Positions 45,542 through 54,386 of a DNA stretch of 64,000 bases are shown piece after piece. Each line of letters begins with the position of its first letter. The first letter of the stretch is position 1. Made by a program: the position numbers and the translations under genes. The notes below the pieces were generated by a model that saw only the letters and a program-made list of their open reading frames with translations, ran no database searches and was not told the origin of the DNA. Source of the stretch: Arcanobacterium canis (GTDB taxonomy: Bacteria > Actinomycetota > Actinomycetes > Actinomycetales > Actinomycetaceae); NCBI RefSeq assembly GCF_029625435.1, contig NZ_CP121208.1:1488001-1552000 (forward strand), written 5' to 3'.

Positions 45542-46927
45542 ATGGCAAAGACAAAAGTTTCATTCGTCTGCAGCGAGTGCGGATGGGATACCAACAAGTG
45601 GGTGGGCAGGTGTGCGAACTGTGGCGCGTGGGGCACGATCGAAGAATTTACCCATGCACCAGCCTTGGGAAAAGCACGCTCACTGACACCACATACTCCC
45701 GCGCAACCAATTACAGAAGTCTCGGCACAGGCGTCGGTCAAAGTACCCACTGGCGTCGGCGAACTTGATCGTGTCCTGGGCGGAGGAATTGTGCCCGGAG
45801 CGGTCATTTTGATGGCCGGTGAACCCGGCGTTGGAAAGTCTACTTTGCTTCTTGATGTCGCAGCGCGAGCGGCTAATGAAGCTGCCAAACGCGATGACGC
45901 ACCTGTTCTTTATGTGACCGGCGAGGAATCTGCCTCTCAAGTTCGTTCACGTGCCGAGCGCATCGGCGCACTCACGTCCCACCTTCTTCTCACAGCTCAA
46001 GCGGATCTTTCTCAAGTACTTGGACATATCGACGATTCCTCCCCTTCGCTCCTCATTGTCGATTCTGTTCAGACAATTGCAGATCCAGATGTGGAGGGCG
46101 CAGCTGGTGGTGTCGCACAAGTTCGTGCTGTGACATCCGCCCTCGTCGGAGTTGCGAAGTCCACGGGGATCCCAATGATGCTCGTCGGCCACGTAACAAA
46201 AGAGGGTTCAATCGCAGGTCCGCGTGTGCTCGAGCATCTTGTCGATGTCGTGTGTCAGTTCGAAGGCGACCGCCATTCTCGGTTACGCATGATTCGAGCA
46301 GTGAAGAATCGCTACGGACCAACTGATGAAGTGGGATGTTTCGAGCTTATTGATTCTGGCATCCGCGAACTTCCAGATCCTTCTGGTCTTTTCCTTTCGG
46401 CACGTAACCTCACAGTTCCGGGCACGTGCGTCACGATGACCCTTGAGGGACGCCGTCCGATGCCAGTAGAAGTTCAAGCACTCAGTGTTCCTGCCGCTGG
46501 GCCGCCACGGCGAACCACATCGGGCGTGGAATATTCCCGGGTGGCGATGATGCTCGCTGTTTTGCAGTCTCGGTTAGGCATCGAGTTCGAAAAACAAGAT
46601 ATTTTCGTCTCAACTGTTGGTGGAGCTAAAGCAAGCGAGCCCAGTGTTGATATGGCGATTGCTCTCGCGTTGGCCTCGGCTGCATCTGATCTTCCGCTTG
46701 CGCCCGGTGTGGCTGCGATTGGGGAGGTATCACTGACAGGAGAATTGCGGCCTGTCGTTGGCTTGCAACAGCGTCTGAATGAAGCTGCCCGCCTCGGTTT
46801 TCGCATTGCACTCGTTCCGCATACTGCGGACCCGGTCATCGCGCCAGAAGGAATGGAGATTCGGACAATCTCTGACGTTCGCGAAGGAATGCGATCGGTT
46901 CTTCCTCTCGGAAAGCATCTGTCATAG
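45542..46927 (+). CDS. radA: DNA repair protein RadA
   Basis: RecA-like branch-migration ATPase, 461 aa. The N-terminal zinc finger is CSECGWDTNKWVGRCANCGAWGT; Walker A is GEPGVGKSTLLL; the RadA-specific KNRYG replaces the more common KNRFG; the C-terminal Lon-like domain holds EPSVDMAIALALASAASDLPLAPGVAAIGEVSLTGELR. Full length, cytoplasmic, acts on recombination intermediates. Confidence 0.96.
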   Translation: MAKTKVSFVCSECGWDTNKWVGRCANCGAWGTIEEFTHAPALGKARSLTPHTPAQPITEVSAQASVKVPTGVGELDRVLGGGIVPGAVILMAGEPGVGKSTLLLDVAARAANEAAKRDDAPVLYVTGEESASQVRSRAERIGALTSHLLLTAQADLSQVLGHIDDSSPSLLIVDSVQTIADPDVEGAAGGVAQVRAVTSALVGVAKSTGIPMMLVGHVTKEGSIAGPRVLEHLVDVVCQFEGDRHSRLRMIRAVKNRYGPTDEVGCFELIDSGIRELPDPSGLFLSARNLTVPGTCVTMTLEGRRPMPVEVQALSVPAAGPPRRTTSGVEYSRVAMMLAVLQSRLGIEFEKQDIFVSTVGGAKASEPSVDMAIALALASAASDLPLAPGVAAIGEVSLTGELRPVVGLQQRLNEAARLGFRIALVPHTADPVIAPEGMEIRTISDVREGMRSVLPLGKHLS

Positions 46928-46937
46928 AGAGCGTGTC

Positions 46938-47948
46938 CTATTGCCCATCCGTTGACTTTCGCACTGCCGGTGGTGTGGACGTCTGCGTGGGCTGAGACGT
47001 CTGATCGACAGATGAACCGCTAGTCGCCTTTTGTTCAGACGGTGCCTGGCCACGTGTTCCCCCACTCTGCGAATACCCAGAGACGAGAGCGAAAGCCTGG
47101 CCTTTCTCGGAGAGAGGTTTGTCACCAATAAATGCCTGGGCAACATACGTTCCTGGCTGAGCCACAGCAGTACCCGTGCAATCACTTCCGCTAGCCACAC
47201 CATTCCAGGTGATCGGAACTTTGGTACTCATCCCGGCGTCGAGGAGGAGTCGCTTCTTCTCGTCACCAACTTTGCACGCACGCGAATCAAACACGGTATG
47301 ACCACCAGACGTGACCACAACATGCACTTTATCTCGTCCTGCTTCCATGACACATGGGCGCTTTTTATCTGGATTTTTCAGCTCAAGCGAGAATTTTACT
47401 TGTCCTCCAGCAATCGTCCCCGACTGAGAAAAAGACGTCGTCAACGTGTCAGTTGAACACGCCACCGGCGTGAATGCCTCGGCTGGATCTGTGACTTGGG
47501 TCTGCGAAGAAAGTTTGTTCGTCATGAATTTCACGCCGAACACCACCACAACAATCGACACAATGACAGCAACAATCGCGAGCACCAGGCGAGGGTTTAT
47601 CTCTCGGCCAAGGCTTCCTCGTCGAGCTGTCGCACGCGACGGACGCCTTCCTGGAACACGACGAGAGGCACCAGCGCGATTCGTTGAAGCATTTCTCGGG
47701 CGTCCGCGATCTGGCCGCGCTGTGCGGCGGGCGCGATCAGCCCCGCTGGTTGAGCGAACCTCACGCTCGCGGCGCTCAGCAGACCTACCTGTTCTTCGCG
47801 GCGGTTGTGATTCACCTGTACGTCGCCGAGAGGCTCGCGATGACTGGGGAGATCGCCGATACTCATTATGCCCAGTGCTACCATTGACGCGACTTTTTCG
47901 TCCGCGGTCATTCGCTCCGCCCCGAGGGCGCCCGTTATTGTCTGCCAC
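46938..47948 (-). CDS. Unrecognised membrane protein with Arg-rich cytoplasmic arm
   Basis: 336 aa from the chosen GTG. Residues 1-118 are extremely rich in Arg, Ser and Gly (probably disordered, cytoplasmic); one helix spans about 120-139; residues 155-285 form an extracellular domain with four cysteines (ACSTD, RPCVME, SRACKVG, SDCTG) and PGTYVAQAFIGDKPLS, which brings to mind DUF4232-like folds but is not assigned. The tail is Ser/Thr/Gln-rich. The start rests on TACGGT six nt before GTG; the longer in-frame form would overlap the glycosylase promoter. It converges on radA, only 10 nt away. Confidence 0.7.
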   Translation of the reverse strand: MADNNGRPRGGANDRGRKSRVNGSTGHNEYRRSPQSSRASRRRTGESQPPRRTGRSAERREREVRSTSGADRARRTARPDRGRPRNASTNRAGASRRVPGRRPSRATARRGSLGREINPRLVLAIVAVIVSIVVVVFGVKFMTNKLSSQTQVTDPAEAFTPVACSTDTLTTSFSQSGTIAGGQVKFSLELKNPDKKRPCVMEAGRDKVHVVVTSGGHTVFDSRACKVGDEKKRLLLDAGMSTKVPITWNGVASGSDCTGTAVAQPGTYVAQAFIGDKPLSEKGQAFALVSGYSQSGGTRGQAPSEQKATSGSSVDQTSQPTQTSTPPAVRKSTDGQ

Positions 47949-47954
47949 AAAAAC

Positions 47955-47960
47955 ACCGTA
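47955..47960 (-). promoter_or_regulatory. Leaderless -10 of the gene ending at 46938
   Basis: TACGGT on the minus strand, six nt before the GTG at 47948. Confidence 0.5.
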
Positions 47961-48047
47961 GCGGCTAAACGGCACAAAACCCACCTCCCACGCCGATATA
48001 TGGCAGGACACAGTCACTCTCCCCTCGCACAAGACACAGCACACTGG

Positions 48048-48053
48048 CACAAT
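48048..48053 (+). promoter_or_regulatory. Leaderless -10 of the MutY-family gene
   Basis: CACAAT, six nt (gggcgc), then GTG. Identical hexamer and spacing to menB. Confidence 0.5.
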
Positions 48054-48059
48054 GGGCGC

Positions 48060-48926
48060 GTGAATAAGCGCTATTCCATTCTCGTGAACTGGTTCGAGAC
48101 TAACGGACGCGATCTGCCGTGGCGGCGAACGCGCGACCCATGGGCGATTCTTGTCTGTGAAGTCATGAGCCACCAGACCCCACTATCGCGCGTCGAACCG
48201 ATATGGAATGCGTGGATGCATCGCTGGCCCACTCCTGAAGCATTGGTAGAAGCGTCTCCTGCTGAAATCCTCGTAGCTTGGGATCGACTGGGCTACCCCT
48301 CGCGCGCACTTCGGCTCGCTCAGTGTGCAAAAGTCGTGACAGACGAATTTGGTGGGCAGCTCCCGCGCTCCCGCACTGATCTTCTTTCTCTTCCGGGCGT
48401 CGGTCCTTACACTGCCGACGCGGTCATTGCTTTTGCCTTCCATGAACGTTCCGTGGTACTCGATACGAATATCCGCCGAGTGCTCGCGCGCTGGGATGGC
48501 GCTGCTCTGCCACCACCGACCCTCACAAAAGCCGAAATTGCACGGGCCGACGCCGCGGTCCCCCACGCCCCTGGCCACGCTTGGCAATGGAACATGGCGA
48601 TTATGGAATTCGGCGAGCTACTGTGTACAGCCCGCAAACCAGCATGTGACCAGTGCCCATTGTCCGCAACCTGCGCCTGGTTCCTCGCTGGCAGACCGTC
48701 GGATGAGCACGCACACAAACGCAAAACTCAAGCGTGGAAAGGAACAAATCGTCAGGCGCGCGGAGCGATCATGGCGATTTTGCGCCAATCTCCCGACGGT
48801 ATCGACGCAGCTGAACTTGAGCTTGCCAGCGGGATTGAGCCTGAGCGTTACACGGTGGCACTCGAAGGCCTCATCAATGACTCTCTCGTGGAACGCCACG
48901 GGTCAGATATTCGTCTGCCCCGCTGA
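48060..48926 (+). CDS. mutY: A/G-specific adenine glycosylase (MutY family)
   Basis: DNA glycosylase, 288 aa, removing adenine mispaired with 8-oxoguanine. Helix-hairpin-helix LPGVGPYTADAV, catalytic Asp in VVLDTNIRRVLAR, and the 4Fe-4S loop C-X6-C-X2-C-X5-C (CTARKPACDQCPLSATC) are intact. The usual C-terminal NUDIX-like domain is absent; about 60 residues forming a small winged-helix-like end replace it, as in other actinobacterial forms. GTG start set by the leaderless -10; 64 more in-frame codons upstream are not used. Confidence 0.88.
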   Translation: MNKRYSILVNWFETNGRDLPWRRTRDPWAILVCEVMSHQTPLSRVEPIWNAWMHRWPTPEALVEASPAEILVAWDRLGYPSRALRLAQCAKVVTDEFGGQLPRSRTDLLSLPGVGPYTADAVIAFAFHERSVVLDTNIRRVLARWDGAALPPPTLTKAEIARADAAVPHAPGHAWQWNMAIMEFGELLCTARKPACDQCPLSATCAWFLAGRPSDEHAHKRKTQAWKGTNRQARGAIMAILRQSPDGIDAAELELASGIEPERYTVALEGLINDSLVERHGSDIRLPR

Positions 48927-48978
48927 CAGCACATCGAGCGACACAATCTACCGTCGTCATCTGGAAATACATCAACGA

Positions 48979-48984
48979 TAAGGT
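48979..48984 (+). promoter_or_regulatory. Leaderless -10 of the gene at 48991
   Basis: TAAGGT, six nt (caggtt), then ATG. Same hexamer as radA. Confidence 0.5.
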
Positions 48985-48990
48985 CAGGTT

Positions 48991-49404
48991 ATGGAGACCA
49001 ACGCACGCAGATTGAGCTATCTGACATACGTCGGGGTAGCTGTAGCATTTTTCCCTGTTATTCCACTGGCAATCGGCCTGTTATTTCTCACAGCGTCCGC
49101 ACATCACACCCCGGTGGTGATCATGGACGCGGCGGGGCTGATCCCCATGCTCGCGGTTGCCACACGGGCAATCGTTCGCTCAATACGCGGCACTGAGTGG
49201 AAGAGGGAATGGCATAGTTTCGCACTGAACGCCAAGTACACTGCCACCGGTTCAGCGGTTCTTGTCTTGTGCGCCTACCTCTTTTATGGAGCAACGGTGG
49301 GCTTCACTCCTCTCGTCATGCCTGCTCTCGTCGCGCTCGAAGGCCCCCTCGCTCTCGTTGTCGCCTGGCGTTCAGCGTCGCGGTTCTGCCAGTCGGTCAG
49401 CTGA
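48991..49404 (+). CDS. Hypothetical four-helix membrane protein
   Basis: 137 aa, not recognised. Four hydrophobic segments at about 12-36, 43-62, 84-105 and 108-128, with a charged loop RSIRGTEWKREWHSF between the second and third. No catalytic motif seen. It stands alone between mutY and the SMP-30 gene with its own leaderless-type promoter. Confidence 0.7.
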   Translation: METNARRLSYLTYVGVAVAFFPVIPLAIGLLFLTASAHHTPVVIMDAAGLIPMLAVATRAIVRSIRGTEWKREWHSFALNAKYTATGSAVLVLCAYLFYGATVGFTPLVMPALVALEGPLALVVAWRSASRFCQSVS

Positions 49405-49524
49405 CAAAGCAATGCCACACGAATAGAGGGCGATCACATCTATTCGTTTTTCAGGTAGGCACAGACGTCGTTTTCACAATGACGACATCTTCACCTCCTC
49501 GATCACACCCGTTTCAGAGATAGG

Positions 49525-49530
49525 TAAACT
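49525..49530 (+). promoter_or_regulatory. Leaderless -10 of the SMP-30 gene
   Basis: TAAACT, six nt (gcaaac), then ATG. Confidence 0.5.
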
Positions 49531-49536
49531 GCAAAC

Positions 49537-50385
49537 ATGAAGTTCGATCAGATCACTCCACCTGTCGCGTATCACGGCGAAGGCCCAGCTTGGGACCGTA
49601 GCTGGGGAGGCTTACGTTGGGTCGATATGCTCGCCGGTGACCTCCTCACCCTTCTTCCCAGCGGAGAGGTACATCGGCTAAAGACTGGCTCAAAAATTGC
49701 CGCTTTTGTTCGTCCGCGCGTCAATGGCGGTTTCGTTGTCGGCCTTGAACGAGGTCTAGGCATCGCTGATGCCCCCTTCGGAGAGGTTCGTCCCATGCCC
49801 GGAGCTGAGGAAGTGTGGACGGATCCCGATATTCGCATGAACGAGGGCAACACTGACCCGTGGGGGAATCTCTACTTCGGCACAATGTCGTATTCCCGGC
49901 GCCCCGGCGTCGGCAATGTCTACAAAATCGGCTCCGAGGGCCCGGCGCACGTTGCCATCGCCGGCACAACGACGTCGAACGGTTTGGCTTTCGTCGGTGA
50001 AACCCGCGCCTATTTCAACGACACCTCCTTGCGCCAAACCGACGTCTTCGACGTTGTTGAGGGAGAACTCACGAATCGGCGCGCCTTTCACGAGGCTACT
50101 GGCACTTCACCGGACGGCCTCACCACCGACGTCAACGGAAACATCTGGGTTGCGCTGAATCGGGTGGGCAAAGTACGCCTATATTCGCCGAGTGCAGAGA
50201 TTCTTGGCGAATGGAAACTGCCGGTGCGACTTGTCACATCTGTCGCACTTGGCGGGGAAGATGGACGTGACTTGTTCGTAACAACGTCGCGGGAAAACCT
50301 TGACGATCCGGAAGAATCAGCAGGTGCAGTCTTCCATGCGCGGGTGGACGTGCCCGGTCGCACGCTCACCCCATTTGCTCGCTAA
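49537..50385 (+). CDS. SMP-30/gluconolactonase-family protein
   Basis: Six-bladed beta-propeller, 282 aa, a family of metal-dependent lactonases. Metal residues match the family order: Glu in YHGEGPAWD, Asn in RMNEGNTDPWGNLYFGTM, Asn in TSNGLAF and Asp in SPDGLTTDVNGNIWVAL. No signal peptide, so cytoplasmic. The sugar lactone substrate cannot be inferred from neighbours. Confidence 0.85.
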   Translation: MKFDQITPPVAYHGEGPAWDRSWGGLRWVDMLAGDLLTLLPSGEVHRLKTGSKIAAFVRPRVNGGFVVGLERGLGIADAPFGEVRPMPGAEEVWTDPDIRMNEGNTDPWGNLYFGTMSYSRRPGVGNVYKIGSEGPAHVAIAGTTTSNGLAFVGETRAYFNDTSLRQTDVFDVVEGELTNRRAFHEATGTSPDGLTTDVNGNIWVALNRVGKVRLYSPSAEILGEWKLPVRLVTSVALGGEDGRDLFVTTSRENLDDPEESAGAVFHARVDVPGRTLTPFAR

Positions 50386-50389
50386 GCGG

Positions 50390-50395
50390 TATTCT
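50390..50395 (+). promoter_or_regulatory. Leaderless -10 of the kinase gene
   Basis: TATTCT, seven nt, then ATG, in the 17-bp gap after the SMP-30 stop; so the two adjacent genes need not share a transcript. Confidence 0.45.
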
Positions 50396-50402
50396 TAGGG
50401 CT

Positions 50403-51059
50403 ATGTCCACTCCCCTTTCAAATGACGGTCTTTTTGACCTCCCTGAAGGCACTCGTCACAAACCGCGCGCGAAAGTCATTTTGGTTTCGGGTCCTTCGGG
50501 TTCTGGAAAGACTCGCTTCACGGATCGATCCGGCCTACCTTCCATTCACCTGGACGATTTTTATTTCAACGGTGACATGCCTGGGCTTCCGCGTAGGCAC
50601 GGCATGGTGGATTGGGACTCAATCAATACTTGGGATCGCGAGGGAGCGGTGGCTGCGCTTGTCGAGTTGTGTACCGTCGGCGAAACGACTGTGCCGATTT
50701 ACGACATCCCGACTTCGAAGCGGCTGGGTGAACGTCGGCTTGAGCTCGAGGGGCGCCGTGTGGTGCTGGCCGAAGGTCTGTTTGCCGCAGATATTATCGA
50801 CGATCTGCGCAAAGAAGGGATCCTCGCTGATGCCCTGTGTATTTCCCGGCCACGTCTGCAGACGTTCTGGTTCCGCCTGATGCGAGATCTCGATGAAGCG
50901 CGCAAACCGTTCGTGAACCTTATCCGACGCGGTGTGGCACACTTCTTCCACGAGCCGATTATGTACCGTGAACTCACGGCTAAGGGGGCGCGCAAAGTGT
51001 CGTATCCCGAAGCTCAGGAAGTTCTTACTCAACTCCTTGCGTCCCAGCGTTGGGACTAG
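50403..51059 (+). CDS. Uridine-kinase-like P-loop protein
   Basis: 218 aa. Walker A is VSGPSGSGKTRF; SIHLDDFYFNGDMPGLPRRHGMVDWDSINTWD matches the uridine kinase/phosphoribulokinase substrate region, and VVLAEGLFAADI the Walker B-like strand. Members of this actinobacterial group are annotated as uridine kinase or ATP-binding protein; the phosphate acceptor is not proven. Followed by an exceptional 25-bp hairpin. Confidence 0.8.
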   Translation: MSTPLSNDGLFDLPEGTRHKPRAKVILVSGPSGSGKTRFTDRSGLPSIHLDDFYFNGDMPGLPRRHGMVDWDSINTWDREGAVAALVELCTVGETTVPIYDIPTSKRLGERRLELEGRRVVLAEGLFAADIIDDLRKEGILADALCISRPRLQTFWFRLMRDLDEARKPFVNLIRRGVAHFFHEPIMYRELTAKGARKVSYPEAQEVLTQLLASQRWD

Positions 51060-51063
51060 TTGA

Positions 51064-51116
51064 GTGATGTTGGTGTGCCCCTGAAGATGTGATCTTCAGG
51101 GGCACACCAACATCAC
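51064..51116. terminator. Perfect 25-bp stem-loop after the kinase gene
   Basis: Arms 51064-51088 and 51092-51116 are exact complements with a 3-nt loop. It begins 5 nt after the kinase stop. No T tract on either side. Probably a terminator, but its length and perfection are unlike the others here. Confidence 0.7.
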
Positions 51117-51256
51117 GGTATCTGTGGCAGGCAAATCAGGCTTGACCGGAGTCGATTATATTGTTAACGCGTTCCACTTTCGCCTGAATCATATTCGTGT
51201 GGCCAGGACGAATATCTGCCTTCATCACGAGCGAGATGCGCGGCAGCAGATACACG

Positions 51257-51285
51257 TGTGGCGAGGAAACAATTTCCTCGCCACA
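51257..51285 (-). terminator. Hairpin after lysS
   Basis: Perfect 13-bp stem (tgtggcgaggaaa with its complement) and 3-nt loop, 7 nt past the lysS stop on the minus strand; no strong T tract. Confidence 0.7.
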
Positions 51286-51291
51286 GCGCGT

Positions 51292-52812
51292 TTATTTGGT
51301 GGGCTTAACAAACGGGAACAGGATCGTTTCACGAATTCCCAGACCGGTGAGCACCATGAGTAGGCGATCAATACCCATACCCATACCACCCGAGGGCGGG
51401 AAGCCTGCTTCCATAGCTTCGAGGAAGTCTTCGTCGAGCTGCATAGCCTCAGGATCACCGTTGGCAGCTTCAAGAGACTGCTGTGTCAGGCGCTCACGCT
51501 GAATGACTGGATCGGCAAGCTCAGTGTACGCGGTAGCGATTTCCATGCCACGAATGTACAGATCCCACTTCTCCGTCAGCCCCGGACGCGAACGATGGTT
51601 ACGGGTCAGCGGCGAAGTATCCTCCGGGAAGTCGAAGACGAAGGTCGGTTCCCAGATGTGGTCACCAATAAGCTCCTCGAAGATGTCTTCAACAATCTTG
51701 CCGTTCACAGCATATTCCTTGACGGAAATTTCGTGTTCGGCAGCGATCTCAAGCAACCGCTCACGCGGTGTATCTACTGTGATCTCTTCACCAAGCTTCT
51801 CAGATACTGAACCGTATAGATCGATGCGCTTCCACTCACCGCCGAGGTCATATTCAGTGCCGTCAGCCAAGGTCACCACGTGTGAACCGAAAGCCGCCAT
51901 TGCTGCATTCTGAATTAGCTCACGGGTCAGATCGGCCATCGTCTCGTAGGTTGCGTATGCTTCGTAAGCTTCGAGAGCGGAGAACTCTGGCGAGTGTGAG
52001 GAGTCAGCCCCTTCATTTCGGAAATTCTTTCCGATTTCGAAGACGCGATCGACACCGCCAACCACTGCCTTCTTCAGGTGAAGCTCCGTGGCGATGCGCA
52101 GGTAAAGGTCTTCATCATAAGCGTTAATGTGCGTAGTGAACGGACGTGCTGCCGCACCGCCATGAAGAGCCTGAAGAGTCGGAGTTTCAATCTCAATGTA
52201 ATCGTGAGAATCGAAAGTTGAACGCAGCGACTTCATGACATTCGAGCGAATACGCACCATGTCGCGTGCCGACTGGCGAGTAATGAGATCAAGGTGGCGT
52301 GAGCGGATACGAGTCTCTTCGTTCAAGGTGGTCTCTGTGCCATCTTCGGCTGTGAAGGTCTTCGGTAACGGCCGGATTGCCTTCGACGCCATTGCCCATT
52401 CGTGCGCGAACACAGAAAGTTCGCCGCGCTTGGAGGCACCAATATGGCCCTTGATCCACAAGTGGTCACCAAGATCCAGATCGACCTTGAGCGCGTCGAG
52501 AGATTCCTTGCCGACGTTTGCCAAAGAGAAAATCGCTTGAACGCGTGTTCCATCTCCAGCCTGGAGCTGAACGAACGCAATCTTGCCCGATGGGCGGAAC
52601 AACATTACGCGGCCAGCCGTTGCGACGATCTGGTCTTCGCGTTCCTCGCCCGGTTCGATTCGGTCAAACTGCGCGCGGATCTGCGGGATACGGTGTGTAA
52701 TTTCAAGCTCAGCCGCGTAGGGCTGGCGACCCTCAGCGAGCAGACGCTCGCGCTTCGACATACGAACCGCTACCTGCTCCGGGGTGTCATCATGCATCAC
52801 GTTTTCAGTCAC
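51292..52812 (-). CDS. lysS: Lysyl-tRNA synthetase, class II
   Basis: Class II aminoacyl-tRNA synthetase, 506 aa. An OB-fold anticodon-binding domain covers about 55-160 (GRVMLFRPSGKIAFVQLQ); motif 2 is KNFRNEGADSSHSPEFSALEAYEAY and motif 3 GMGMGIDRLLMVLTG. Essential for translation. GTG start with TAGGCT six nt upstream, so it is probably leaderless. The ends are normal. Confidence 0.96.
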   Translation of the reverse strand: MTENVMHDDTPEQVAVRMSKRERLLAEGRQPYAAELEITHRIPQIRAQFDRIEPGEEREDQIVATAGRVMLFRPSGKIAFVQLQAGDGTRVQAIFSLANVGKESLDALKVDLDLGDHLWIKGHIGASKRGELSVFAHEWAMASKAIRPLPKTFTAEDGTETTLNEETRIRSRHLDLITRQSARDMVRIRSNVMKSLRSTFDSHDYIEIETPTLQALHGGAAARPFTTHINAYDEDLYLRIATELHLKKAVVGGVDRVFEIGKNFRNEGADSSHSPEFSALEAYEAYATYETMADLTRELIQNAAMAAFGSHVVTLADGTEYDLGGEWKRIDLYGSVSEKLGEEITVDTPRERLLEIAAEHEISVKEYAVNGKIVEDIFEELIGDHIWEPTFVFDFPEDTSPLTRNHRSRPGLTEKWDLYIRGMEIATAYTELADPVIQRERLTQQSLEAANGDPEAMQLDEDFLEAMEAGFPPSGGMGMGIDRLLMVLTGLGIRETILFPFVKPTK

Positions 52813-52818
52813 GCACCT

Positions 52819-52824
52819 AGCCTA
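52819..52824 (-). promoter_or_regulatory. Leaderless -10 of lysS
   Basis: TAGGCT on the minus strand, six nt before the GTG at 52812; identical box and spacing to the genes at 40990 and 42104. Confidence 0.6.
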
Positions 52825-52854
52825 CCCCAGACTGAATCGTTCATACTCACGCCA

Positions 52855-52934
52855 ACCGTATTTTGGCACCTCTCATATCACGCTTTGCGGTTATATACCA
52901 CTAAGAAACAATTTGTGGGGCGCCAAAATACGGT
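52855..52934. repeat. Inverted-repeat pair flanking 54 bp
   Basis: Arms accgtattttggc (52855-52867) and its exact complement (52922-52934), extended to 16 bp with one mismatch, enclose 54 bp of AT-rich DNA. The pair lies between lysS and the symporter stop. It may fold as a large stem or be a remnant of a tiny mobile element; no target duplication was found. Confidence 0.5.
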
Positions 52935-52991
52935 GAGGCAAAATATCCAGCTTCAGTTGGGTAAGGCACTTCATCGAGGCCCTATAGAGAT

Positions 52992-54242
52992 TTAGGAAAC
53001 CGAACGCAAGTAAGCTTCACCGTCAAAAGTATTGCGGCTCGCGAGATCGCGTGCGTTCTCACTCATTTCGCCCACGTTGCCCTTGGCAAAGTGATCGATC
53101 ACCATCGCAATTGCACCATCACCCGTGACATTCGTTGCTGTACCGAAAGAATCGAGAGCAATATAGGACGCAATCATTAAGCCCACTGCAGCTTCATCGA
53201 AACCAAGCATCGTTCCCAGAATTCCGACTGACGCCATGATTGCGCCGCCCGGAACACCAGGCGCGGCCACCATGATGATGCCGAGCATGAAGATGAAACC
53301 CACCACCTGCGCAGCGCTTACCGGCAAAGCGTGAAGCGTGATGATCGCCATTGCGAAGGCCGTGATCTTTGACATCGAGCCTGCCAAATGGATCGTTGCA
53401 CAGAGCGGCACCACAAATGATGCCACGGGTGTCGAGACACCGTTTTTGAGGGTTTGTCGTAGCGTAACAGGGATCGTTGCCGCGGACGAGGAGGTTCCCA
53501 AAGCAGTGAAGTAGGCCGGCATCATCTTTGCGAGGGCTCGCAGCGGATTCTTCTTCGCCAGGGCACCCGCGATGGAATACTGCGCGCCAAGGATGATGAC
53601 TTCAAGAATCAATACAAAGACCACTATCTTGGCCAAAGTAGCAATGATCTTCGCGATCTCGCCAGCCTGAGTGAGATTGAGGAAAATGCCGAAAATATGA
53701 AGCGGAAGAAGTGGAACAATCACCTTGGAGATCAACCCGGTGATAATTTCGCGGAATTCAACAAAGCCCTTGCGAATCACGCCACGCGGAGCCAAAGAAA
53801 GTCCAATTCCGATGACGAAGGACAACACCAGTGCTGTCATGACACCAAAAACTGGCGGAACTGAGAGGTCCTTAATGTAGCCCGTTAGTGCAGAGGCTGA
53901 AGGATCATGAACATCGACAGCGTTCCCAGCGCGGAGAATGTGCGGGTACACCGCTCGTGCCGCAAAGAACGTCAGAAAGCCAGCGAAGAGCGAAGAGGCA
54001 TACGCAATCGTTGCAGTGACACCTAACCACTTGCCTGCACCTTTACCGAGATCGGCGATTGCGGGGACGATGAGGCCAACAATGATCAGCGGTACAGCAA
54101 ATCCAAGGAATTGAGAGAAAAGATCGTTAAATGTGACGAAGACCCGCGTCAGCGATGTCGGGAAAAACTGTCCACAAATAATGCCCGCCACAATGGCGCC
54201 GATAACCCAGGGCAAAACGCCCGCGCGTTTGAACGCTGACAT
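52992..54242 (-). CDS. Dicarboxylate/amino acid:cation symporter
   Basis: DAACS-family transporter, 416 aa with eight helices and two hairpins. Signature regions are AYFTALGTSSSAATIPVTLRQTLKNGVS (serine-rich hairpin 1), HLAGSMSKITAFAM and PGVPGGAIMASVGILGTMLGF, then YIALDSFGTATNVTGDGAIAMV with the substrate-binding Asp/Asn. Likely takes up glutamate, aspartate or serine with Na+ or H+. ATG at 54242 has AAGGA six nt ahead; a longer in-frame form reads through the leader. Confidence 0.9.
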   Translation of the reverse strand: MSAFKRAGVLPWVIGAIVAGIICGQFFPTSLTRVFVTFNDLFSQFLGFAVPLIIVGLIVPAIADLGKGAGKWLGVTATIAYASSLFAGFLTFFAARAVYPHILRAGNAVDVHDPSASALTGYIKDLSVPPVFGVMTALVLSFVIGIGLSLAPRGVIRKGFVEFREIITGLISKVIVPLLPLHIFGIFLNLTQAGEIAKIIATLAKIVVFVLILEVIILGAQYSIAGALAKKNPLRALAKMMPAYFTALGTSSSAATIPVTLRQTLKNGVSTPVASFVVPLCATIHLAGSMSKITAFAMAIITLHALPVSAAQVVGFIFMLGIIMVAAPGVPGGAIMASVGILGTMLGFDEAAVGLMIASYIALDSFGTATNVTGDGAIAMVIDHFAKGNVGEMSENARDLASRNTFDGEAYLRSVS

Positions 54243-54386
54243 GCCTCGTCCTTTCTCTTGGAAAATGCGTGTTATCGGAGAGGATAGGCATGTCCACGGA
54301 TGAATTTCTTGATCGCCCGGATAGTGATACAAGCAGAGAAAACGAAAATCCCATTCACTACTACCATTTCCGACAAAATATCTTAT

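Noticed and set aside
47868-48059. 64 extra codons at the start of the MutY-family gene
   Set aside because: They overlap the divergent gene and its promoter; the family begins near the LPWR region and a -10 stands six nt before GTG 48060.
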